Shown here piece after piece: positions 18,699-30,684 of a DNA stretch of 64,000 bases. Position 1 is the first letter of the stretch. Each line of letters opens with the position of its first letter. This DNA comes from Cinnamomum chago (Eukaryota > Streptophyta > Magnoliopsida > Laurales > Lauraceae): contig CP142460.1 of the NCBI GenBank assembly GCA_038049695.1, forward strand, positions 38,125,501-38,189,500, written 5' to 3'. Position numbers and translations under genes: made by a program. The notes beneath the pieces are model-generated. The model ran no database searches. It had not been told where the DNA came from and worked only from the letters and a program-made list of their open reading frames with translations.

Positions 18699-19919
18699 AC
18701 ACTAATCCACTCCATTCACTAAATCTGATATAACATGGCATTTTAATTCATTGAAAGCCCAAAACTTTGAGATACAAAGAATGATAATTCAGAAATTGTA
18801 ATGAGCAATAAAACTTTGGTTTCTGAAGCAACAACTCATAATATATAAGGCATCATTCATAACCTAAACAATTCAAAAATCAAACCCATAAATTGTATAG
18901 AAACTAATATCTTAATAGCATGCATCTCTTGTCCACTTGCCCCAAGTCAAAATGGGTCTCAATACACTCCAATAGAACTCCTACAACCAGCTACAAACCT
19001 ACACCAAAAAGTTCATAGAAAACCCACTAAAAATCCAACAAATTTTGGAAAACAAGGGAGTTCTCCATGAAAATCCTTGCATGCATGAAAAAGGGCTTTT
19101 AAAGGCTTAAAAGAACACATGATATCAATAAGGTAGCAATGGCTTACCTTTAGGTGGTCCAAACAAGAATAAAAGCTTGGAGAAGATGATGAACCCAGCT
19201 AAAATCTCTTGAAAATGGTATCTTTGGGAAGCTTGGAAGATGAGGAAGACAATGGTGTGTTTTGTTCTTCAATTTGGGCTATGTTTCAAGGACATGCAGA
19301 AGAGAGAAAGCATGAAGAATGGGAGTTCTCTCCCTGGTTCTTTTGCTGCAGAAAATGAAGAAGAAGGAGGTACAAACATGGGTTTTGGTTTTTAAATGGG
19401 TTTGAGTTGTGAAAAGTGGGCCCCATGGGCCCTAAATCTCAAGTGGCTGGATCAATCATTTGTGGATCCCGAATGAAAATGATGAAGCAGAGAAAAATGA
19501 TCGTTGAAAAATCTAGTTTTCAAAAAGTATATTTTTCTCATGATTTCCAAATTTTGAAATTTATGCACAGATTTGGGTGTGAAAAGACTGTCTTGTCCTT
19601 TTTCTTAAAAAAACGCGATTTTTGGGTTTCAAATGCAAACGGAACAAATATGAAAGTTATTGGGATCAAAATAACAAATTTAAAAATGTCGAAATCCATA
19701 TTTTTCATAAATCAAATAAATCAAAAAACCATACTAACACGTGTCACACAGGCCACCCCTGGCCCGGTCAAGCCACACTCAACGTGCTTAAAATTTTCCA
19801 AAGCTATTCAAAACTCTAATCTAACTAAAAATGTAAGCTAATCGTTTTCTACTCCTACTTAGAGACTAATCATAGTTAAAATAATAATAATATATACTAA
19901 ACCTGGGTCAGGGCCTGAC
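18699..19919 (-). mobile_element. Partial Tekay-type LTR
   Basis: Ends at 19919 in CTGACA and reads, on the minus strand, like the first 1.2 kb of the LTRs of element C and the solo LTR at 25337-28975. It carries CTAGTTTTCAAAAAGTAT at about 19511-19530, 400 bp from its 5' end. It begins exactly at the CACTA end at 18698, so the two elements abut. A fossil piece; the rest of the LTR was not found. Confidence 0.6.
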
Positions 19920-19929
19920 AGAAGCCGCG

Positions 19930-20660
19930 TGGGGTCTCGTCACCAGTAGACTTGATTTTGCCGCGAGGAAGATGCTGTGCTTTGATGTACGATCAACCGA
20001 TGTCCGATTGACTTGAAATTTGACAGGGAGCCTATTGGAGTCATTTTGAGACAATCCATTAGCTCCAATTTGAATGTCATGGTCCCGAGGTGCTCCGCCG
20101 TCGGTAGCTTTGATTTTGTTTCGGAGCGTCAAAGTCGGGTCAAACGTTGTCAGAATGACCTGAAATTTGACGTGAAGGCCTTTAGAAGCATGTTGAAGCC
20201 ACCTATGTGCTCTGTTTGATGAGTGATGGCCTCGGTGATTCCCGCCGCTGAGAGGCTTGATTTTACTACTCGAGGGTTGATGGAGGGTCAAACGTTGTCG
20301 GTTTGACTCGAAATTTGACACGAAGCCTTTTGGAGGTATTTTGAGACCATTCGTGAGCTCTGATCGAAGTTTTAATGTCTTCAACGCCGTCGCCGCCAGG
20401 AGAGCCTGTTTGGTTCTCGGAGGAGTGAAGTTAGGCGAAATGATGTCGGAATGGCTTGAAACTTGATGTAGAGCCTCCTAGTGGCATCTTGGGGCCAGCT
20501 GTGTTCTCTATTTTGTGTGTCAAGGTCTCTGACTTCACCGCCGCCGGGAGCGCCTGCTCAACTATTGGAGGAGTTTGGGTAAAATGATGTTGAAATGGCC
20601 CAAAACTTCGTGTGCACCCCTCTTTTGGCTGTCTTGAAGGATCTTGCAGTTTTTGTTTGA
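19930..20660. repeat. Tandem array of about 147 bp, five degenerate units
   Basis: A recurring phrase of the type ACTTGAAATTTGAC starts near 20011, 20158, 20306, 20454 and 20598 (periods 147, 148, 148, 144). Each unit continues with 'agcctnttggaggcattttgag' type text and a 'gagctctg' phrase. The period is not a multiple of 3 in most units, so the array is not coding. It lies near the downstream end of element E. Confidence 0.8.
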
Positions 20661-21000
20661 TTCTAGCAAGATCTGATGCTTGAAGTAACATTACCTGTTT
20701 GTAGTAGGATGCGGCTTCATGTGGCTTCTTGATGTTGAGGAGGCAAGGTGACATTTTTTGTGTCAACAAATGCCCCCTCGAGGTACAGCGTCGAGTAGCT
20801 TTTGGAGTCGATGTGCCTCGAAGAGAAACTTGATGGAGAGCTTTTGATTTGACCAAGATTCTTTGAGCATTTTTTTTCTTTTTTTTTAATAGCCTTTTGA
20901 GTTCCCAAGGGGATTTTATGGTAGTGAGAGGGATCACGTACCATCTTAAGGCAAAGTTTTGAAAATGACATGAGGGAGTCGGATTTTTGGATTTTGGATT

Positions 21001-21330
21001 TTCCTTTTGACCTTGTGAACCTAAGGGCTATATGTGGCACATTAGGCGGTCAAGAGGGTTTTTTGGTTTTTTTTTTTTTGTTTTGTTTTTTACCTTGTGA
21101 CCTAACAATATGTATGTGGCAGGCTAGGGGGTCAGGGTTTGATTTTTTATTTTGACCTTGTGACCCAACAAGCTGTATGTGGCAAATTGGGGGGTCCGAT
21201 TTGGTTTTGACCTTGTGACCTAACAAGCTGTTTGTAGCGAGCTAGGGGGTCAGGATTTGATTTTTTTTTTGTTTTGGCCTTGTGACCTAACATGCTTTAT
21301 GTGACAAGTTAGGGGACCAGAGTTTTGGTT
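21001..21330. repeat. Tandem array of about 60-75 bp with T-runs
   Basis: Five units built on TTTTGACCTTGTGACCTAACA, then 'tgtatgtggcaaattagggggtc' and a T-run of varying length. The T-run accounts for most of the length variation. Non-coding part of element E. Confidence 0.8.
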
Positions 21331-21639
21331 TTTTGTGGAATATCAATTTCAAGATTTTGGCTTAAGTTGGTTGATGATGTTGGATGGTTTGGATTTTTGG
21401 AAATTCATGAGGCTTTTTTTTTCTTGAATGGTTCAATCAACTCAAAAGAGGCATGAAACCATTTTGTATGCTCTTGGTAAACGAGATTTTTGATAGGAAG
21501 CCCCTTTTAGTGCCTAGGTGGTCAAACCTGGCTCATGTGGGCTAACCCGTGGGATCTTAAGCTTTAGAGATGGCTTAGATCTCATGTGGTGTCATTTTCT
21601 AAAGAATATCTAAAAAATACCTCTTGTAGGTAGAAAATA

Positions 21640-21795
21640 TTTAAAAATATCCTTACTTGGAGAGAATCTTTCAAGTTTCCTTGATTTTGGGAGAGATTTT
21701 CTCAAAGTATCTTTCTTTTGGAGAGAATATTTCTCATTCCCTTTCTTTTTGGAGAGAATTTCTCAAAGAATCCTTCTTTTGGAAAAGTTGCTAGT
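21640..21795. repeat. Short array of TTTTGGAGAGAATTTCTC units
   Basis: About four units of 35-45 bp, each holding GGAGAGAATTTCTC, whose AGAGAA/TTCTC ends are complementary and could pair. It is a separate array from those on either side. The T-rich stretch after it (about 22020-22270) holds no recognised gene. Confidence 0.65.
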
Positions 21796-22544
21796 TTTTA
21801 GCACTTACCTCCTTGGTTTTTTCGTTGTTTCCTCTTTTGGTTTGCTCTCCACTATAAAAGCAAAGGAGGTATAAAAGCAAAGGAGGTTGGATCACTTACC
21901 CTTATTACTTTCTTTTTGCAAAAGTCTTCAAGAGTGCTCCAAGATTAAGAACTTCTTTTCTTCTTCTCCATCCATGGCTTTAAGTAAGTTTTCTTCCTTC
22001 ACAAGAAACTCCATGTAGAAGTAAAAATTTCTTTCTTTTTTTTTTTCATTTCTTTTTCTCTTTTTTTTCTTTTTCTTTCTTTTTTCCACATGTTTCTCTT
22101 TTTTTTTTCTCTTACACGTGCTATTTTTTTGCTCACGTTTTCTCTTCTTTTTTGCACGTTTTTTTTTCTTGGTTGTATGGACAGGTCCGTACGAACTTGA
22201 CCGTACAGCCACGTGGCAGTGGGCTAGCCCAGAATTTTTTTTGAAGAGATTTCTCTCTGTTTTTTTTTTGCTTTCCCTCTTTTGTTCACCATGATAATGA
22301 GGTTTATGCAATCCAAGATGTTCAAGCATTTTTTTTAGATGCATCAAGATAGAAGGCTAGAGTCTCTACGTCAAGCCAACATGATTTTTGACTGGGACAA
22401 AGTTTGATTGGTTTTGACCAAGTTGGGTTAGAATTGGTCAAACTTTGGTTAAGGTTTTCTTTGCATCTAATGCATGATGATTTTCTTTGATGCATGGTTT
22501 TTAGTAAATTGGTTTGGGAGCATGATGATGGATACTTGGAAATC

Positions 22545-22720
22545 TTTTGCAAGTTTTGAGATTTGGAGCTCGCAGCAATGTTGAGCCCTTTCTTAAGCTG
22601 GCGGGATCTTGAGGAGCTTTGCAAGTTTTTGAGTTTGGAGCTCACAGCGATGTTGAACCCTTCTTCAAACTTGTGGAGGTTTGACAAGACTAGTTTGATC
22701 TCGCAGCAATGTTTGAGTTC
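22545..22720. repeat. Array of about 75-bp units with GGAGCTCRCAGCRATGTTGA
   Basis: Three degenerate units, centred on 'gagctcgcagcaatgttgagccc', 'gagctcacagcgatgttgaaccc' and 'gatctcgcagcaatgtttgag'. It lies between the T-rich stretch and the start of the antisense gene of element E. Confidence 0.65.
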
Positions 22721-22912
22721 AAACCTTCCTTGAGAATACTTCATTGACTATAAGCTTGCTTGCAGTGGTGTGGAGCTCATCTTCAAGCTTCCTATCTTTT
22801 TTGGGGTGTTTCCCTTTTCTTTGGAATTGCCCTGGAACCATGCCAAAATTTCGCTAAATTTTTTTAGCAAAATTCTGTCACTTTGGTGGTGATTGATCTT
22901 TTCTTTTCCATC

Positions 22913-25331
22913 CTTTGCAGGTAGTTCCTCCAGAACGAACAAGGGCCAAGTGCCTGTTACTGATGCACCTCGCCGGTCTACTAGGTCTCCTAATGTGGCC
23001 GTACAACAGGCCTGGGAGAAGGTCCAGTTTGTGGAGAGAAACTTGGAAGAGTGCGACTCCCTCAACAGTGATGAGATGAGACAGCGATTAATCACTCTCA
23101 AGGATGAGGAGTTTTACAGGATTATGGTAAGCAATCATCCTTGGGTCATGGACGATCAGAGCATTGTGCCCAAGCCTACCTTTTTCTTTGGCGATGCAGT
23201 CCCTGATGACTTGACATACCAAAGGAGATGTTTTCAGTTCTCTTACATGGCAGATAGTGAGGAGAGAACTATTTCTACCCGGTCGACCTTCGATCGTATT
23301 ATCTCGATCATGAGCCTTCTCCCACATGCCCCAAGAGGGAAGATCCTCCGAGCTGGGCGAAGAGGACTAATGTGATCAAGACCGGGGTTTTTGTTGGCGG
23401 CCCTTCCGGTTATACAGAGAAGTCGCCTATTCACATGGATATGTTGATGCCAGCCAGTGGTTACCAAGGTTCTGATCATCCATCGGTTGATTTGAGATCG
23501 GTGGGCCTTGGCATTTTCCAGGGTGACGACAACAATTTGGTGAAGCCTTTTCGACTTTGTGGCCTTTTCAACGCTGACTCAAGTTGGGAGTAATGGACTG
23601 ACCACATCCTGTAGGTCGGCGGGGCGATTCTGAAGGAGGCCGAGATCTTTGATGCGGTTTGCGCTTTTCGGCAAACCGTGGTTTTCTCCGATGAAGCCTT
23701 CATGGCCATGTTGGAGTCATTCCTTCCACAAACCAACACCTTCATTGTCACGAATGGTGAGATTGGTTTTACTTTGAAGGAATTGAGTGCCATCACTAGG
23801 CTGCCTGTCCTCGACAAACTTTATGAGGAGTTCATGCCTATTGACAGCGTCCTTGATGAGCAGTCTGAGGAGTTCAGGCTTTTATACTTTCAGCTCGTCG
23901 CCTTTTACGATTTTTTGAAGGAGAAAGAGGGCTCGAAAGTCAGGTCCAGCAATTGGAGGAGTTTTGGCTTTTTGTTCCATAACTTTTTTGACAACAAAAA
24001 GTCTTTTGATAGCACGACCCGGGAAGCCAGAGCTAAGACTCCAGTTCGAAGAAGACTTCTGTCACGCGAGGAGACTTGATGGACTTCTTCATGAGCACAT
24101 AGGCCATTTATTCTGATATTGTGCTGCAGAGGGATCTTGCTGTTTACCCACTTATTGGTTGAGTGAGGCTGCTTTTGCTAGAGGAGATGATCTCACATTA
24201 GGCCGCATTGTATCTTTCCGGCATGTCAGATGGCGTTTGGAGAGCGGCTTGCTTTGGTGCCTGCCCTTTACTCTTATTTGTGTACCGAATTGCAGGCTGT
24301 TGCTTTCCTGGTTCGGCTCGGGCTCCCTATGAATAGGGTATTTTCAGCCCATATATTTTATTTGTGGTATGTATACCACTGTCCCGGCTTCCATCGATTA
24401 GGAGTTACATAGGATGATGACCCTTTTATGATTCGATTAGCTAAAGGGACAGCCGTTTTCGAATCACTTTTGTCTGCCCATTTGAGGATCCGACGGTTCA
24501 GGGACGTTGAGATTGGGCAATCTTCAGTGAAGCTTTCTCCAGGTTTGCAGAAGAAGGCTTTTGATTTTGGTGTCTCCCGTGATTCCACCAGGGCAGGGTC
24601 AGGAAGACACTATTCTTTGACAAACGCAGAAAGTAGGTGGCTTTTCAACATATGTGTTGGTACGATGGTATACCGTAGACATCTGTTTGTTGATATCCAG
24701 CCATATGTCCCTTCGCGTTTTGCACTGCAATTGGGCTTCTCTCAAGGCGTTGTTGGAGCGCCTTTGAGCATGGTGAAACGTTTTGGAAGTTTGCAGGATG
24801 GAAGGAATGCATGGGCCTTTTACAGTGCAGAGGACACTACCGCCATGATTTCCTATCCTGAGTTGCCCACTTTTCGGACTACTGGCTTTACGAAATGGTT
24901 CGTATAGAGCTTTTTGGTGTACCGGGGGCTTTCCAAGAAGGAGCTCGATGTGAAGCAATCTTCTGGGAAGGGTCTTGGCAGATCAGATGGAGTCCGACGA
25001 TAGGAAGTCTGGCTTTCCTTGCTGGAGAGAAGCACAAGATAGGCTTTCTCGGTGAATAGGACGTCATCAGATCAGGAGCTATACAAGAGATACCTGGTGA
25101 GGTCTTGAAACAGCTAGAGGAGGAGGAGGCCGAGATCGACGCTTGGATGCAAGCGGAGCGAATGAAGGCTTCCTTGGAGTCCACGGGGAGGAGCAGACCA
25201 TCCGGTGAGGAGTCAAGCGAAGGTCCTGACTTTGACGATGGGGCGGGTACTTCAAGCAAACCGACCAATAGAAGCAAGAGGAAGAGAGTGCAGCGCCGTA
25301 ATAAGAGACGACACGAGGACTTTCTTGATCC
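22913..25331 (+). pseudogene. Element E antisense gene, front part with plant-mobile-domain-like region
   Basis: Coding-type sequence on +, opposite to the gag and integrase of element E. After a splice-acceptor-like CTTTGCAG at 22919 it reads through RRSTRSPNVAVQQAWEKVQF and similar text. At 23678-24079 comes a segment resembling the plant mobile domain (aminotransferase-like PMD): FLPQTNTFIVTNGEIGF, then LKELSAITRLPVL and YEEFMP. Further blocks follow (RHYSLTNAESRWLF; HLFVDIQPYVPSRFALQLGF), then a basic, glutamate-rich hinge. Antisense genes with this domain are known in Tat-lineage elements; related domains also occur in host genes and DNA transposons. Its position and tail-to-tail arrangement with integrase favour the retrotransposon reading. 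It is a fossil with several breaks and is interrupted by the solo LTR. Confidence 0.6.
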
Positions 25332-25336
25332 AGAAG

Positions 25337-28300
25337 TGTCATGCCCCCGAACCGAAACCTCGGGGGCGCGAATGAGATTAAGGATAGTTATATTTTTCTC
25401 CCAAGATCCGCGTGTGTGAAGACAACACATTTCAATACACTTTGAATATTTTTGCTGAAGCTTTCAGGCATTGCGACCCGGAGTCCGTGGTCATCGGATT
25501 CCGCGTCGTACTCAACCTCTAGCATATAGCTATTATATCAAGAACCATATCAGACTGGATTAAACCATCACAACAAAGTACAGAGCTGACAGTAACAGGA
25601 TATTACATTCCCATATATATATTCAAGTTACAATTATCAATGTACATTAATTAAGAATCCCAAAAAAAGGCTAATGTACAAGTTAATAACCACTACCCAT
25701 ATGTGACGCAACTCCGATGTCAAGCTCAATGTCTACATGACATAGCCGACAAAACAACCTGCAAAACATGACTCCACAGTTAACAAAAGCACTCATCTCG
25801 GGACGAAGAAGTCTGGACCGGAGTACCAAAAGTAGTGGGTCAGACACGACGGTCTGGCAGGTAGATGAAAAGATAATAAATATACTGAAGAGTAAAACAT
25901 ATGACACTTCATATCATTTAGTCAAAGGCTACATATAATCAAACGGGTGCAAAATCGTGGATCTCTGACAAAACATTTATTCATTTCAAGCATGGGTAAA
26001 ACATGTGTAAATATAGTGGTCTGGCAAAACAAACGTTCATTTGAGACCTAGGTAAAGGCATGAGTATTCAACAAGCTGGGTATTCATTTAAAGCATGTGT
26101 AACCATAGAAATCTGGCAAAAACCAATGTTCATTTGAAACATATGTACAAAGCATGGATATTTAACAAATCGGGTATTCATTTAAAACATGTGTAAACAT
26201 AGACATCTGGTAAAACAAGTATCATTTAAAAAAATATTTAACAGCACGGATATTTAACAAATCGGGCATTCATTTAAAACATATGTGTGTACAAGGAACG
26301 GAAAACAATATAACAATAATAGAATTTACCTTGGAAAATATGAACACCTGTTTAAATAATAACTTTCATAAAAGAAATGAATCATTTACCGAAAAATAAA
26401 TAAGCAATATAAAACATGTAGGGTATCCAAGGAATTGGGAACTAGCAAGATGACAACCACACGAAGCTAAGTCCTCTATCACTAAAGTGACAGAGCAATA
26501 ACTAGGCACTGATCTCAGTCACTTGAGGTGAGGAGAAACAATGGATCTCATAAATACATATACATATACTAGGCACTGATCTCAGTCACTCTAGGTGAGG
26601 AGAAATAGTGGATCTCATAAATACATATGCTATACATGACCACGGTAGCGAGCCGGGCATCGGGAATCACAGTAGCAATCTGCGGTATCGGGACAAGACT
26701 ACGGTAATAACCGGGTAGCAGGATCCAAACTGCAGCTGGCAGGACAAGAGGGGAATCTCCAAGTCGGCGGATCAGACCAACAGGGTTATCCAAGATTAGT
26801 GGTGCCGACTAATAGGTCAAATAAAAAAATCGAGACATATGCAAGTAAATCAAGTACAATAAATAAATGGCAGTACGGGGGTGCTCAAGGGCACATTGTC
26901 GTTTCATGTCGGGCAATACATTTCGGGGCTAGCAATCGTTACAAGTACACTTTCAATACTTTCGGGGGTAACAAGTCAAGTAGTGTAAATTCGGGAATAA
27001 TGAAATGCTGTAGAACCTTTGAAATCTCCGGACAAGTATCGGGGTTCGAAACTAGTTCAAGGTGAATGGGGACCCCGTATGTCAATATATATATATAAAA
27101 CTTGGTACTCCTTGCGTTTGGGGACATTTCGGGGTCCTCATACACTTTGGGGGTTTTCGAAACTACAAATGAATCTTCGTAATATGGTTTCTTTCTCAAA
27201 CGGCTCCATATGTATCTCCAGTTGAACGGTCCCCATCATTCTCTAAAAGGGTTCACAAATGATTGGGACAGGAATCCTATTCATTCCTCTCCATTTCCAT
27301 GTTTCTGGGTAATTTTGGTCACCTGGCGGTCAGCCGCCGCTGGGATAGGCGGCTAGCCGCTGGCTGACCGCGGCTCGGCTGCAAATTGCAGCTCACTGGA
27401 AAAGTAACCGCCCTGGTGCGGTTAGCTGGCGGTTAGCCGCTGCTGGATTCGGCGGTTAGCCGTTGGGTAACCGTGGGGGTGACCGCTGGGTTCAGGGGAA
27501 AATGGGTGCTCTCTGGAAAAGTGACCGCCAAGGTGCGGTTAGCCGCCGGTCACCAGGCGGCTAGCCGACAGGTGACCGCTGGCTTACCGCAAGGTGTGGG
27601 AAAAGCCCCACTGAGTTCAGATTTGATCCCTTTCACCCTTAAACCATTCCTCACATAACTCCCCCTACATTCCTGCAATAAAATGAGTCCAAGACTCCTC
27701 CAATTCATCATTAAAAATTTTCACAACTTCTACCACAAACACCTCCATTCTCTTCACATTCAATCACCAAAGAGAGAGAGAGAGAGAAACCACAATTCAT
27801 AAGATTCATCTACAGTTAATAACATAATAGATGCATTCATCAAGATGTATAATGGAGAAATCAACTCATAAATATGCATTTCAATTGTGATAAAATCAAG
27901 ACAAGAAGACTATGAAAACATATGTAAAAATCCTTAAGAACCAATAGTGTAAAACAAGAGATTTCCATGAAACATGTAAATGTTCAAAAACTTATCCATT
28001 CATCCACTTGCCTTGGGTCCAAGCTAGCAAACCAAGCTTCTAATCACACTCTCAAGCTCAAGATCAACCATCTCTACAAAAACCCCCAAAACAAACCCTA
28101 AAATGGGTCAAACAATGAAAGACAAGGAATTGGCTCAAACCACACTAGGAAATTGAACCTAAGGGAAAACCATAGCTCCACAATAGAAGATGAAAAGAAG
28201 TCTTTACCTCTAGGGCCATCAATCAACAAGAAGAAGCTTGAAATAGGAGCTGCCCATCTTGGATTTGCACAAAAATAACATCCATGGGAAGCTAGAAGGA

Positions 28301-28975
28301 TGGAGAAGAAGATGGCATGGTTGAGTTTCCAAATGGCAAGGGTTTCCTCCATGAATGGGGAGGAGAAAATAAGAAGAAAAGGGAGGGGAAGCTCAGTTGC
28401 AGAGCTCCCCACTTTGGGCTGCAACGAATGAGTGAGAAGAAAGGGGAGAGTCATCTTTTATAATGGGTGGGTGTGGGCCCCACCACACTCAAAACTTGCC
28501 AAGGGTAAAACATCAGTTTCTGGGCCTCGGATACGATCGACGAAGAAGAGGAAAATATTTATCATAAAATCTAGTTTTCAAAAAGTATACTTTTGGCATG
28601 GTTCTGGGATCTCAAAATTTGGGTCCAGATTCAATGTGAAAAGACTGTTTTGCCCCTAACAATAGGAAAGTAGGGTTTCGGGGTCTCGAACGGAGACGAA
28701 GTCAACACGAAAGTTGTAAAGATTAACAAAATAAGTCAAATGAGGCTAAAACAAGAATTATTGGAAGTTTCGAATAATCTCTCAATCACGCGCAAGGTCA
28801 CTAAAAGAACCCCCAAAGGGTCCCACTAATCACAAAGGCACTCAAAACTCCCCAAAACTAGTGAAAAATCATTCTAGCTCACAAACTCAACCCGACAAAC
28901 ACTAATCCCACTAAAAGAAACTAATCCACAAATAAAACAACACTAATTCAGGAAATTAGGGGTCGGGTTCTCACA
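25337..28975 (-). mobile_element. Solo LTR of a Tekay-type element
   Basis: 3639 bp, TGTCATGCCC...GTTCTCACA, flanked by the 5-bp duplication AGAAG (25332-25336 and 28976-28980). There is no internal coding region, so it is a solo LTR left by recombination between two LTRs. Its layout follows the LTRs of element C read in the same orientation, with similar phrases (GACACGACGGTCTGGCA near the 3' side, CTAGTTTTCAAAAAGTAT near 28571-28590). It lies within the antisense gene of element E, so it is younger than E. A cluster of GCGGTTAGCCGC-type palindromes is at 27321-27615. Confidence 0.9.
27321..27615. repeat. Cluster of GCGG(T/C)TAGCCGC palindromes in the solo LTR
   Basis: About six near-palindromic cores of the type GGCGGCTAGCCGCT and GCGGTTAGCCGCC, with GGTGACCGC and GGTCAGCCGCC variants between them. 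It lies about 1360-1654 bp from the 5' end of the LTR. The surrounding LTR is AT-rich, so the cluster stands out in composition. Confidence 0.85.
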
Positions 28976-28980
28976 AGAAG

Positions 28981-30485
28981 TCCTTCCCACCATTGCTGAA
29001 GAGATGTCAGGGGACGCTGATGAGCCTCCGGAAAAGAGGAGCCGAGAGGAAGAGACCGTTAACGAAAGTATGATTCCTCCTCTTTCCTTTTCCGTTTCTT
29101 TCATTGAGATTTTCTTGTTTTTTGATTTTCCTTTTCTCCTTTTTTCAGTGGGAGATGATGATTTGGTGATGCCTGAGGTTTTAGCCGATGAAGCAGTGGC
29201 GGATCCGATTGCGGCATCTGAAGAAGAACCGAGGGACTCTTGAGTGATTTTAGAATCTTTCCCTGGTATGACTTCTTTGTATTTTATTTCCTCTTTTTTT
29301 TGTCTGTGCTGTCATTTGCTAACATGTTGCTTGTTTTCTTGTCAGTTGACTTGCCATAGGATTCCGACGACTTCGAGCCATCCATGGACGCGACCTTTGA
29401 TGATGCTTCGGATAAACTCATGGAGGCAGAAAATATTCCGCCGGTCGTCGAATAAGGTATTTGTAGCAATAACCCTGATGATAATGATTTTTTTTAACAG
29501 GATCATATTCATACCTTCTTTTTTTTTGTTTTGTTTTGTTGGCAGGTTGTGAAGTAACAGGAGAAGTTCCTCCGTCAGTTTTTCAGGGCCAGAGCAGGGG
29601 ATGCCTGCAGTTGATCCAGGAGTAGGGACTTCTTCTTCTAGTTTCAATGCGGCAGCGGTGAAATCTTTTGAGGAGATTCCTTCGCCAGTGTCTCCAATTA
29701 GAAAGAGTCTGATGATCACTCCTCCAATAGGGCATGGCACGGGCAGTCGACCAATGGAGAGGGGCGAGCCTTCATCCCGGCCATCTCTTCAGTATGCGAA
29801 GAAAGTGTTGAAGAGCGTTTTGAGCTCCTGGGTTGAAACTCTTTCTTCTGGCCATTTGGAAGCTGGCTTTGGCATGATCAAGCATGTACATGACATCCTT
29901 GCTGATAACAAAGAGGTCGGTCTGGACCTTGCAAGTGCGAAGGCTTTTGTTGATGAAGTCATTACTCTCGACAACAAATGGAATGAGACCAAAAGCTTCC
30001 CAAGCGGTGGCTTTTTCAATGAGATGTTTTTGAAGCCTTCTGGCGAGGTCAAGTTTGAACTGAAAGAGATCTCGCGGACTCGGAAGCAATTCGTTCGGGA
30101 GAGGAATGTCACCGAGTTGGCCATCATTGAGCTAACAGAAGACCTGCGCCGTCTTGATAGGGAGGTCATTGAGACCAGGCATCGTCTTGAGCCATTGGAG
30201 GAACAAGCTGTTGCCAAATGGGCTGCCATTGTGGAAGCTCGTGCTAGAGAAGGGACTCTAATTCGCCAGGTCGGGGAGGCTGAGAGCAATCTCCGGAGGA
30301 AGACTCAAGAGTACGAGCAATGGAAGATTCTTTGGGAAGAACTTCCCCGTGCTGCAGATGGGTCGTGGCATTCTGCCGCATTTTATGAAAAGATTTTGAA
30401 GAAGCGTGGCCTGGAAGCTTTAGAGGCTAATGCCAAGAGTCTGCTTGAGGAGTTGAATCTTTGGTTGAATACCATGTTAGACTAA
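28981..30485 (+). pseudogene. Element E antisense gene, coiled-coil tail
   Basis: Continuation of the antisense gene beyond the solo LTR. Acidic short blocks (EEMSGDADEPPEKRSREEE; DDDLVMPEVLADEAVADP) are separated by intron-like T-rich gaps. A 294-residue frame then runs from 29601 to 30485. Its front is serine/proline-rich. From about residue 165 it is a heptad-rich coiled coil (ELTEDLRRLDREVIETRH, LEPLEEQAVAKWAAIVEAR), and it ends in a leucine-rich stretch. The coiled-coil end faces integrase tail to tail, as in element A. No enzymatic motif is visible. Fossil status as for the front part. Confidence 0.6.
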
Positions 30486-30684
30486 GCTCCTGATTTTTGT
30501 AACAAACTCTTTTTCTTCTTCTCTTTTTGGTACCTCCATGTAAAAACATTTTTGGTACTCTATATACCTTTTACTCAAATTCTTTTTGATGAAAATAAGC
30601 AAAAGTTGGTTGAGGATGTTTGTTTGAAAACTTGACCAAAAGGTTGTCATTTTGTGAAAATCTTTTTGTCAAAGGGTTGTTTTA

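Noticed and set aside
19930-20660. A centromeric satellite, because the period is close to 147 bp
   Set aside because: Only five degenerate units are present, inside a retroelement; nucleosome-size periodicity may be chance.
22913-30485. A host gene with a plant mobile domain
   Set aside because: Possible, but its place after integrase and its tail-to-tail layout match the antisense gene of element A, so the retrotransposon reading is preferred.
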